Of a stretch of 64,000 nt of DNA, positions 55,280 through 64,000 are shown piece after piece. Source of the stretch: Dolomedes plantarius. Taxonomy: Eukaryota > Arthropoda > Arachnida > Araneae > Dolomedidae. Numbering within the stretch: position 1 is the stretch's first letter; each line of letters begins with the position of its first letter. Made by a program: the position numbers and the translations under genes. The stretch lies in assembly GCA_907164885.2 (NCBI GenBank), contig OU015496.1, positions 133,876,196 through 133,940,195 of the forward strand, in the 5' to 3' direction. The notes beneath the pieces are model-generated. The model had not been told where the DNA came from. It worked only from the letters and a program-made list of their open reading frames with translations, and ran no database searches.

Positions 55280-56060
55280 TGTTACAGAATCTTGCATTTA
55301 TGGAGATATTTTTTATGGAGACATTTATTATGGAGATTTTTATTATGGAGATATTTTTTGCTACATAATCTTGCATTTATGGTGCGTGGAGCCCTTAATT
55401 GCAGACTTTTATTAATTTTTTAGTTTGTTAGTGCCTTCTACCTATACTTTCATTTTTTTCTTCAGATACTTGCATTTATTGTGCGTGGAGACCTTAATTA
55501 CAGATTTCTATTAATTTTTTAGTTTGTTAGTGCCTTCTACTTCTACTTTAATTTTTTTTTCTACAGAATCTTGCATTTATTTTACGTGGAGCCCTTAATT
55601 GCAGATTTCCATTAATTTTTTCGCTTGTCAGTGCATTCTAGCTGTACTTTAATACTTTAATTTTTTTGCTACAGAATCTTGCATTTATGGTGCGTGGAGC
55701 CCTTAATTGCAGATTTCTATTAATTTTTTGGTTTGTCAGTGCATTCTAGCTATACTTTAAAACTTTAATTTTTTTGTTACAGAATCTTTCATTTATGGTG
55801 CGTTGAGCCCTTAATTGCAGATTTCTATTAATTTTTTCGTTTTTCAGTCCATTCTAGCTATACTTTAATACTTTAAATTTTTTGCTAGAGAATCTTGCAT
55901 TTATGGTGCGTAGAGTCCTAATTGCAGATTTCTGTTAATTTTTTGGTTTGTCAATACCTTGAACCTATACTTTCTACTTTTATTTTTTTGCTACAGAATC
56001 TTGCATTTATGGTGCGTGGTGCCCTTAATTGCAGATTTCTATTAAATTTTTCGTTAGTCA
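55280..56060 (+). repeat. ~108-bp tandem repeat, about eight copies, in the Helitron 3' region
   Basis: Each unit has 'CAGAATCTTGCATTTATGGT', 'GCGTGGAGCCCTTAATTGCAG' cut at the G, 'ATTAATTTTTT', 'GTTTGTCAGTGCATTCTAGC' and 'TACTTTAA'. Unit starts lie near 55286, 55367, 55469, 55565, 55673, 55783, 55890 and 55998. Confidence 0.9.
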
Positions 56061-57600
56061 GATCTAATTGCCTTAAGTTGATGAGTCTACCTAAATTCTA
56101 CAAAATTTAACAAGGAAACATATCCCTTCTTAGGAATCCTCGCCATGCAAATATCGCAAAAGGAGGGATAAGGCGCCTTTGCTTTACGCCTAGCGTGGTG
56201 TGGAAATCAGCAATTTATTAATTTAAAACCTCTTTTCTAAGAATTCTAGGTATTTTTTCTACCGTGACGAACTTTACGCAATCGTATGATGGCAACGGAA
56301 TGTTTGAAATCTCATGGAGGGGAGACTGTTTGCAGGAAGTCGAATGAACTCTCATTAGAGTGTCGTTCTTCAGAAGGGTTGGTATCTTTAGATAGCCTGA
56401 ACTTTTCTGCAAAGTGCTACAGGGGAAATTCTAGCCAGATACTTTCTTTTCAAATGCAAATTTATCTTTTTGTAATTCAGGTATGCTCATATCATACCAG
56501 GTGGTGGTGGGTGTTAATATGAATAACAAATTTTTCTTCTGGTGGTAAAATGATAAAAGACTGAATATACCTAAATTATGAGATGTGTATAACATTTCAC
56601 AACCTTTTTTCTGTGTTATTTATACTGTGCTTAGTTTTTAAGTTCATCTTCTTTAACAAAATTGAGATTTTTATTTTTCAGCTGCTAGTGGTAAAGTGAT
56701 GAAAGGCCTAACTGCCTTAAATTGATGAGTCTACCTACATTCTGAGATGTGTATAACATTTCACGTGCTTTTTTTCTATGTTATTCATACTGAGTTTAGT
56801 TTTTAAATTTATTTTTGTTACCAACCATTCAACAATTTGACATTTTCCTTTTCAGATTTTAGTGGTTTATTATAAATGTATATATTTTCTGTTTTACTTT
56901 TCAGGTTTATTTGCTCCAATGATGAAAGGCAAAACTAGCTGAATTCTGAGGAGTTTATTATAAAAGTATATATATTTTTTGTATTGGGTTTACTTTTTAT
57001 TCATGCGTATTACATTTCGTATGCTTTTTTTTCTATGTTATTTATACTGTGTTAAGTTTTTAAACTAACTTTGGTTAACAATTATTCCCCAATTTGAAAT
57101 TTTTACTTTACAGCTTTCAGTGATACAATGATGGAGGGCTGCATCTACCTAAATTCTGAGATGTCTATAACATTTCACATGTTTTTTTTCTATGTAATTT
57201 ATACTGTGTTTAGTTTTAAATTTATTTTGGTTAGCAAAATTCTTAAAATCCCGGCCAACACCGGCTCGCCGAGGGGGGGAGGGGGAGAGAATTGTTCTTC
57301 TGCTTGCGACTGTTTGCAGGACGTGGGATGCGTATCCACAAAATTTAAATACCTTCATTCGTTGTTTTTTAGTATTTCCATTCTCTGACAATTATTGCTG
57401 AAGGGAGCGGGTCCCTAAACCGACCGGCTAGACGGGCGAAGCACGGCCAAATAAATTTGACATTTTTGCTTTTCAGATTTTAGTGCTACAATGATGAAAG
57501 TCTGAAATTCTGAGACGTGTATAACATTTCACACATATTCTTTCTATGTTATTTATACTGTGTTAATTTTTAAATTGATTTTGGTTAACAAACATTCTTA
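56061..57600 (+). repeat. diverged tandem repeats before the Helitron 3' end
   Basis: About five copies (near 56560, 56700, 56940, 57125, 57490) of a unit with 'TCTGAGATGTGTATAACATT', 'TTTTTTCTATGTTATTTATA' and 'TTTTCAG' before a short 'TAGTG' word. Between copies is a GC-rich patch (57250-57450) with 'CCCGGCCAACACCGG', a second hairpin-like word resembling the true 3' hairpin. Confidence 0.75.
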
Positions 57601-57635
57601 AAATCCCGGGCATCGCCAGGTAATTCAGCTAGTAC

Positions 57636-57654
57636 ATATCTATCTATCTATCTA

Positions 57655-57698
<44 letters not shown>
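57636..57698. repeat. (TATC)n(TC)n(TA)n microsatellite
   Basis: Directly right of the Helitron 3' end: TATC units, then TC, then TA. Confidence 0.96.
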
Positions 57699-57703
<5 letters not shown>

Positions 57704-57749
57704 TTTTTTATTTTTTTTAACCCCCTAGCAAGGTGTAATTTTTTCTCTT

Positions 57750-58170
57750 GAAGAAATCAAGAAGTTGTCTCTACGATTTCTAATATCTCCAGCATGTAAG
57801 ACAGAATAGCTGAAATAGTTTAAATCCTGAAATAAAACTCTTCTCGAGAGGGTGACTTATATCATTGCGGCATGGACCTGAAACGAAAGAAAGATTTCCT
57901 TCCCATGCTATTTAAATTCCCTCGAGAATACTTCTGAACATCATCAGAAATACTGAACATCATCAGAACATAAATAGATCCTCGAGAAGTATTTGGGCGC
58001 GTTTAATTCTCCACAGTGGCAAATTTCTGAGATCTTTTTAAGGAACGTAAGGGTACAAGTGAGAGGGGGATAAAAGGGCAACATTTTATTCAGGTATTAC
58101 TTTTTCCAGTTTCACGGAAACGTCAGGAAAAGGCAGATATTTTAGGTCACTGGTTACCGACACATTTCAG
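57750..58170 (+). repeat. unnamed dispersed repeat, copy 2
   Basis: Same landmarks as 30990-31385, with an extra local duplication of 'ATACTGAACATCATCAGA'. Ends near 'CACTGGTTACCGACAC'. Confidence 0.85.
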
Positions 58171-58179
58171 ATTTTGTGA

Positions 58180-59321
58180 AGAATATATATACAGGTGGTT
58201 ATATAAACATCATGAAAACCTTTACTAATACGTCGCAGAAGCACCTTTGTCATGTAATACCACCTGATTGTCATGTAATTCACCTTAGAACTGGATTATA
58301 CAAGTCATAAATAGTGGTTAAGAATATAGTATACCATTCTTCCCGGGAAAATCATAAATGTTCCTGTAGAGTTGCTGTGGGGGATATCGATACCTGGCTC
58401 TATCCGCTTATACAGATCACCGTGGTTGGATGATATATTAACATGCAGTTGTAGATTGAGCTCTTCGGTCATTTTGGTTGTAATTGTTTTCTTTTTTCAT
58501 ATCACAATATATACGCTAAACACAAGGCTTTAAATTTCCATTATTCAAGTTTTATAAAATTGTTCCTTAGTTGAATTTTTTTTGGCTTATTGCTTAACAG
58601 AATTTCCCCCGTATGTCTTCCTTTTCTCTAAAAATTCTCAGCTATGTTGGTTTCCTTGAAACAGGAAAAGTAATGCCTGTATAAAAAATTATAATGCCTG
58701 TATTTTCGACATGTTACTCGACCAGGATTTGCGCTCGTGGCACCCTTGTGGACAATATTTTGCATTGGCTTCTATTACAAGTGGCTTAGGAAAAACTACT
58801 TTTCCGTAAATTCTTTGTATGTCAAGTTCCCTTCTACCTCTAACGGTGGATACCGGAACATGCAGATGCAGATTGAGCTCTTATGTCATTTTGGTTACAG
58901 TTTTTTTCTTTCTTCTTGTCACAATCCGCTTCATTACCTTGTTCACCTCTTTCACTCAACTTTCCATTTCGCCCACTATTCTGTTTGGCAAAGGATGTTT
59001 TTCCGTGCACTCTGTGTGCTATCATGACTTTCGATATCATAGCTTGAATAATGCCAATTAGACAGGGGGTTGCAGTAACAGATACTCCAATTTAAACGCA
59101 CTCCAAAAATTTGCCCTTTCGGCAAGTTCTGCATGGTTTGATATTTTTCGCTGTTCCCCCCAAAAGTACGATGCCCTTAGTTTCATTACTAGTACCTGAC
59201 AGTAGAATAATACATACACTGTATTATATGAAGAAATACCGGTGGTCAGATACTTTTTTTAATGAATACGAAGCACATTCATAAACACAACTAATATTGT
59301 TAGGTGTTTCCATTATTTTGA
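58180..59321. other. no gene recognised; local duplication
   Basis: 58440-58505 and 58850-58915 share 'AACATGCAG.TG.AGATTGAG' and 'TCATTTTGGTT', a diverged local duplication. Otherwise nothing identified. Confidence 0.45.
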
Positions 59322-59341
59322 TATATATATATATATATATA
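59322..59341. repeat. (TA)n microsatellite, short
   Basis: Ten TA units with no recognised element edge. Confidence 0.9.
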
Positions 59342-59494
59342 TGACAATTCTAGTTCCAGATTTTAATAGAAAACTATTTATACGCAACACAGAACACGGT
59401 GCAAGTTTCGGAAAATTTTTCCTTAGCCTGAAAATATGTTTCCATCTTTCGCGTGTCCTAACATAATCGGTCCGTGTGTTTTTCATTTCTCTAC

Positions 59495-59860
59495 AAAAAT
59501 TTTCAAGACCATCGGTAATCAGTGGCCTGAGAAATCCACCTTTTCCTGACGTTTCCTTAAAACTGGAAAAGTAATTCCATTATTAAATATTTCTTTTTAA
59601 GTTCTTCTCACTTGCAATCTCAGTCCTTAAACAGATCTCAGAAATTTGGCCATTGTGGAGAGTTAAATGCGCCCAAAATATTTTCTAGGATCTATTTATC
59701 GGTTGTTGGTGTTCAGGAATATTCTCCGGGGAATTTAAATAGAAGGGAAAGAGATTTTTTAATGTTTCCGGTTCCTGTCAAAAGGATACAAGTCACTGTC
59801 TCGAACAGAGATTTTTTCTGGTTTCAAGTATTCGGTCTTGAAATTGAAATATGAGAACTC
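59495..59860 (-). repeat. unnamed dispersed repeat, copy 3 (inverted)
   Basis: Landmarks in reverse: 'TCAGTGGCCTGAGAAATCC', 'CCTTTTCCTGACGTTTCCTT', 'AGGATCTATTTATCGG' and 'TTCAGGAATATTCTCCGGGG'. Confidence 0.85.
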
Positions 59861-59909
59861 ATAGAGGCTACTTTTTTCTTATCTACTAGAAGAAAAATTT
59901 AATACGTAG

Positions 59910-59919
59910 TATATATATA

Positions 59920-59971
<52 letters not shown>
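59910..59971. repeat. (TA)n microsatellite
   Basis: TA repeats with one ATTATA interruption, between two dispersed-repeat copies. Confidence 0.94.
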
Positions 59972-59977
<6 letters not shown>

Positions 59978-60029
59978 GTATATATATATGTATAGTGTAA
60001 AGTGTGTAAAGATATATATTGTGAAAAGA

Positions 60030-60218
60030 AAACACAAAGTAGTCTCAAAGAGTTCTAATATTTCTATCACAGTAGATAGAATAGCTGAACTATTTTTAAA
60101 TCTCCAAAAAAAAATTTTTGCTCAGGAGAATGAATTATATCATTGAAGCAAGGAACCTGAAACGAAAGGAATATCTCCTTTACTTTTATATAAATTCCCC
60201 AGAGAATATTTCTAATCA

Positions 60219-60222
<4 letters not shown>
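60030..60222 (+). repeat. unnamed dispersed repeat, copy 4 (truncated)
   Basis: The first half of the repeat ('AGAATAGCTGAACTATTTT', 'CCTGAAACGAAAGGAA', 'AATTCCCCAGAGAATATTTC') stops at 'CATCATCG', where a TA array begins. Confidence 0.8.
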
Positions 60223-60223
<1 letters not shown>

Positions 60224-60264
<41 letters not shown>

Positions 60265-60298
60265 TATATACTATATATTCAAAGAGAGAGAGAGAGAG
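60224..60298. repeat. (TA)n and (GA)n microsatellites
   Basis: TA at 60224-60262 and GA at 60283-60298. Confidence 0.94.
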
Positions 60299-60535
60299 TT
60301 AAATGATATTAACTTTTACTGATTACTAAACCAAAGGTTAACAAAAAATCTAAATTTTCTTGCATTGAAGTCCCAGTATAAGAGATATAAAAGTCCGTAG
60401 CTTCCATTCGCTTCAAGGATAACACAAAATGTTTCAAAATCAGCCTTTTTAACACTGTTTTCGATTTCATTAATTTCCTTTCTTGAAAAAAAGATAAATA
60501 TTTAAGCATTAACTATGATCATTCATTTGTCCGAG

Positions 60536-60760
60536 ACAGCATAGTGTTAGCTCGTAGGTCTTTAAACTGTGGTTGCTCAGTTTGAACGCTTATAGTGTCT
60601 AGGTCGGATAATGGCATACTAAATCTGACTAGGAAAGACCTTCTATGAGGTCAGAGAGGATGGGAGATGAAATTATTTCCCCAGATGTTTTGCCCCTGGA
60701 GTAAAAATTGAGGTGACAACAGTGGGTGGTATTGGTTCACTTATATGGTGTACCCAATGA
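60536..60760 (+). repeat. SINE, decayed
   Basis: Shares 'AAAGACCTTCTATGAGGTCA' and 'GAGAGGATGGGAGA' with the SINE at the right edge (63836-64000), and 'GGTCGGATAATGGCA' is in the place of its 'CCGGATATGGGCA'. The tRNA-like head is too diverged to call A and B boxes. Confidence 0.6.
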
Positions 60761-60860
60761 AAATTACCGATAATTCTTGCGGTTAGAGGTATAGGGATAA
60801 GTTTTTACAGTCCTATGTTCAAATTTTTAGGGGCACAGTAACCCCAGGGTTCTTTTTATA

Positions 60861-61200
60861 GGGACGATAACGCTCGTCCGCATAAGACTCACATAGTCGA
60901 ATATTATTTTGAAAGTGAGGATATTCGCGGGATTGACTGGCCAGCCAGATATCCAGACTTAAAACCTACTGAAAATGTCTGGAACTCTCTTGGTAGGCCA
61001 ATTGCAGCTCGCCATCCCCATCCGAGAACCCTGCCGGAGCAGAACACTGTGTCGTTTCAGCAATGGGACCCACTATACCAGTGACTCATCAAATTGCCTC
61101 GTGTTCTGTATGGCAATTTTACCATGCTTAATAATTTATCACTGTCCAGATCTTTGGCATAATGTTTTAATCCCATCCACATTATTAAACACTAGATCCT
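60861..61200 (+). pseudogene. Tc1-family transposase fragment
   Basis: A short open stretch reads GDNARPHKTH, then 'DIRGIDWPARYPDLKPTENV' and 'WNSLGRPIA', matching the second and third catalytic regions of Tc1 transposases. D to E is 34 residues, with KPTE in place of the usual (S/N)PIE. The rest of the gene is absent and the reading breaks up after 'RTLPEQN'. A 5' truncated remnant. Confidence 0.75.
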
Positions 61201-61499
61201 CCTAAACAACCTCAGAAATCAATCCCCCTTCTGCCTTTAGAAGATTTATCATCCAGAGTCATAGGTTTTATTGATTTGTTTCATGCAAAATTTTCAAGAG
61301 ATATTTTAATTAACGCAGTTATTTACTTGAAGAAATATTACTCTTTAAACCAATTACCCGACAAGCGCCCTTAAATACCTTCGTGTCTAAGCCAGAAAGT
61401 TGTTGTAGTTGCTGTTTCCAACGCGGCAGGCACTTTGTCTATTATATCATTATTCGCCCATCCATACCGCGAATTTGTTGCCATTTTTATTATGGAAGC
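61201..61499. other. no gene recognised
   Basis: Unremarkable sequence between the transposase remnant and a SINE. Confidence 0.4.
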
Positions 61500-61756
61500 A
61501 CCGTATAGGTGAGCCACGTTGACCGGAAAATCTCTCTATGCGGTCAGAGAGGATAGGCGAGGGTACGATCCTCCAGATATCGCCCCTGTGGTTTCATTGA
61601 GGTGGTACCTAGCTAAGACGGACTCCGACAGTTGTGGGACAATTTTGAACCGGAGCCGCACTCCTCAGTCAGCAAAGAGCATATGAACCTGGCATAAAAC
61701 ACTTCCGGCCATGGGTTGTTGGTGTTCTTATCAACAATAACAACAACAACAACAAA
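61500..61756 (+). repeat. SINE body and tail
   Basis: Has 'TATGCGGTCAGAGAGGATAG', 'GAGGTGGTACCTAGCTAAGA', 'AACCGGAGCCGCACTCCT' and a terminal (AAC)n tail at about 61735-61756. The 5' head is truncated. It shares its 3' part with the minus-strand SINEs at 30516 and 62284. Confidence 0.75.
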
Positions 61757-62283
61757 ATAATGCAATGTAGTCTTGGTCGAACTTATAATCGAATAGCATA
61801 TTGAAATTATAAAAAATTAAATGCTAACATAGGAAATATGTGAACCATAATTCAGTAGTTTCTGGTTTAAGAACCTATTTCCTTAAATTAACTTATAATG
61901 ATACTTAACTTATAGTAAATTAAAATTAAATGTATTTTTCTCTTCCGAAGTAAACTAAAATTCTTTACTTCATAAATAAGTATAGATTTTTCATTAATGT
62001 TCAGGACAACCAGTTTCTACATTTTTAATCTGGTTCTGCAGTCCCTACCTACAAGGTCCTGTCGGACACATACGACTTGATCGATGTCTTTCTGTCTTGC
62101 TGGCAACGTTTGTAAGAGGGGTCTAAGTTTCAAGGTGTGACAAAATGCATTTTAGCTTTTGGGGGATGAAGGATCCACACAAGTAAAAGCCAACTAGCCT
62201 TTACTGGAGCTTGAAACAATAAGATAAACAAGCAACTTCGATATACTGGCCGAAGGAACAGTATAGGCGCGGGTTGTTTGAAG
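61757..62283. other. no gene recognised
   Basis: AT-rich unique sequence between two SINEs. Confidence 0.4.
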
Positions 62284-62645
62284 ATGTTGTTGTTGCTAAT
62301 GCCCCCTGGTTGGAGGTCTATTCAACAGGTCCTATTAGGATATTGGGCTGAAAGTGGCGGCTCCTGTTTTAAATTAGCACCACAAGGGTCGGAGTCCGAC
62401 TTGGCTAAATGACAGTCCAGCACTTTTGAACCGAGTCAAGTAGCGAATCCAGAACACTTGACCCTGCACCTCCAGAGGTAAACTTGCGAACTTTGAAGGC
62501 ACTGCAGCCACGACCTATTTTACATGCCTCGGCCACCATTAGTGAACACGGCGATGGATTTGTAGCGACGAGTATCGAACCAGGGACGTTCGGATCACTG
62601 TGCCGCTGCTTTTGCCAACTGGGCCACCTCACCCATCTGTTTGAA
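62284..62645 (-). repeat. tRNA-derived SINE, well preserved
   Basis: On the minus strand: head with A box 'GGTGGCCCAGTTGGC' (near 62630) and B box 'TGGTTCGATACTC' (near 62575). A body with 'AAGTCGGACTCCGAC' and 'AGGAGCCGCCACTTTCAG' follows, ending in an (AAC)n tail near 62284-62295. Open frames across it on both strands (62405-62681) are incidental. Confidence 0.8.
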
Positions 62646-62784
62646 GTACACTCCACTGCTGTCCAAAAAAACTGCCGTTGAAAATGAGAACTGCTCGATC
62701 GGGGAATCCGCGAGGCTTTTATAGTGATTGAGGTAATAGTAGCGATATATTCTATCGTTGTTTATTAACCCAAGTAGGGTTTGT

Positions 62785-63412
62785 ATTTTCCTTTCAGCTC
62801 AGCAAAACGTTTCTGACTAACAGTGCTATCCTCTATTTTGGTATTTCAAAGAGTCAAAATTGTACCGCAGGACGAAAAAGGACATTCAGTTACTTGCTAT
62901 TATGGCTTGCTAAACCCATAAGAGTTTTCCTTTCAGATGAAATAAGCATTTGTGAAGAACAATGTCATCCTCTAGTTTGTTTAATTAAAACCGTCAAAAC
63001 TGTACCATGTGAGCAAAATAAATGCATTTTCCTTTCAGCAGCAGGAATAAGATTTTCTGACGAATAATGCTATCCACTAGTTTGGTACTTCAAAGCGTCA
63101 AAATTGTACCCCGGGAGAAACAATTTAGCATTAAATTAAACATGCAATAATTGTCCAGGACACTTTTTAAGTTTAAAGAAGGGGGCGGAAAAATTCGTCT
63201 AAATAGTAGAATGTTATTTAATTATGAGATGCTTTTGTTAATTGCTATCGTGGCTTATTAATATCGTGGCTTATTTATATTGCTATCGTGGCTTATTATA
63301 AAGGAAGCGTTTATTGCTTTATTTAAACAGCTGGAATAAGAGTTTCCAACGAATAAGGCCATCTGCTAGTTTGGTACTACAAAGCGTCAAAATTGTACCA
63401 AATGAGAAACTT
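62785..63412 (+). repeat. four copies of an exon-like ~80-bp repeat
   Basis: Copies begin after CAG at 62797, 62936, 63038 and 63330. Each has 'AATAAG.(T/G)TTTC' -> 'AATAATGC.ATCC.CTAGTTT' -> 'GGTACT.CAAAGCGTCAAAAT' -> 'TGTACC' with substitutions. The first three are preceded by 'TTTTCCTTTCAG', which looks like a splice acceptor. Spacing is irregular (139, 102, 292 bp). No long frame joins them and no domain is recognised. Confidence 0.7.
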
Positions 63413-63835
63413 TCTAGAATTAAATTAATCATTGAATAATTTGCCACAAACATTTATGAAGTTGAAAGTATGCGAAGGAAAAATTAATCTCAACAGTGAT
63501 ATAATGAAGAGATTCCATCAGTTGTATCTATAAAATTTAGTTTAATGGACTTATTTTAGATCTACGAACTTCTATTCAGATGTAATGGCATCGCATTTGT
63601 ATCTAATAGCATTTAGTAGAAATACATGTCTTCTTCTCTGTGAATCAATTTTGCAGTTTTTTTGGGTGACGAGTTTTTGCAGCAAAGAAGCTATTTGCCA
63701 AATTTAAACGGAATATGTCGTATCTAATGAAATAACAAAACAGAATAAATAATTTTATATTATATATCCAATAAATCTGATGTCAATACGCAGATTTTTT
63801 TATACATTCCAAAATTTCATTGTCTTGTATTGGGC
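63413..63835. other. no gene recognised
   Basis: AT-rich sequence with no identified feature. Confidence 0.4.
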
Positions 63836-64000
63836 TCTAGGTAGCCTTGTGGTAGCGTGCTGTATTTCGGTACTGAGAGTGCTTGGATCGAATCCTAATA
63901 TGCACCATTAAATACATCCGTGTGTAGTCCGGATATGGGCACGTTAAATCTGTAAACCCGAAAGTCACTACATGAGGTCAGAGAGGGTGGGAGAGTGTAT
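63836..64000 (+). repeat. tRNA-derived SINE, running off the window
   Basis: Head 'TAGGTAGCCTTGTGGTAGCG' (A box) and 'TTGGATCGAATCCTAA' (B box), then 'GTCCGGATATGGGCACGTTA' and 'ATGAGGTCAGAGAGGGTGGG'. This is the most complete head of the family and continues past the right edge. Confidence 0.82.

Larger units (their letters stand above)
44199..57632 (+). mobile_element. decayed Helitron with three nested DNA transposons
   Basis: A rolling-circle element. The 3' end is clear: an imperfect hairpin 'CCCGGGCATCGCCAGG' at 57605-57620 and the terminal CTAG at 57629-57632, followed by host T. The Rep/helicase reading frame lies inside on the same strand (47351-55212). The 5' end is proposed at TC 44199, because 'TTATAAAAATGAATGTTTGT' with CTGTC repeats follows, a start I recall for arthropod Helitrons; the preceding base is G, not A, so this is less sure. 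Guests: a Tc1 (44527-45931), a hAT MITE (48462-49110) and a piggyBac (51365-54078). Without them it would be about 8.7 kb. Confidence 0.7.

Noticed and set aside
62405..62681. Overlapping open frames on both strands
   Set aside because: They lie in a tRNA-derived SINE with recognisable A and B boxes.

Overview
The window is AT-rich eukaryotic DNA from an arthropod, most likely an arachnid such as a spider. That identification rests on the kinds of transposon seen: Tcb1-like Tc1 transposases, a Helitron with the 'DRTAHA' 23-residue repeats, DD41D mariners and tRNA-derived SINEs. It is recalled from family knowledge, not from a search. I find no convincing host gene. Nearly everything identifiable is a mobile element or a remnant of one, often nested, and set among long (TA)n arrays.

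Layout. 1-5.2 kb: a 55-bp satellite, an LTR remnant and a Tigger-type non-autonomous element inside (TA)n. 7.3-9 kb: a Tc1 element with an open transposase (7691-9001), the only full transposase ORF here with all three catalytic residues. 9-12 kb: a dispersed repeat pair and a decayed hAT (ZBED5-like) gene on the minus strand. 13.6-20.5 kb: a Sleeping-Beauty-type (IR/DR) Tc1 next to an internally deleted Ty3/gypsy-like LTR element. 21.2-22.3 kb: a non-autonomous hAT carrying a 492-bp piggyBac-type element. 24.8-29.8 kb: a minus-strand element encoding a conserved protein I cannot assign to a named superfamily. A DD41D mariner and a piggyBac interrupt it. 31.7-37.8 kb: a train of five Tc1/mariner-type elements separated almost only by (TA)n. 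39-41.7 kb: a second gypsy-like element with (TA)n on both sides. 42.2-45.4 kb: a recent 1.6-kb tandem duplication. About 44.2-57.6 kb: a decayed Helitron opened by a Tc1, a hAT MITE with a perfect 8-bp target duplication and a piggyBac in a TTAA. 57.7-64 kb: SINEs, an unnamed dispersed repeat and a four-copy exon-like repeat.

How the parts relate: the target-site duplications give an order of insertion. The Helitron and the unassigned element are the hosts. The hAT, piggyBac and Tc1/mariner copies are later guests, and the tandem duplication came after the Tc1 entered the Helitron flank. Of the transposase genes, only the one at 7691-9001 still looks functional by sequence. The others carry stops, frameshifts, deletions or lost catalytic residues.
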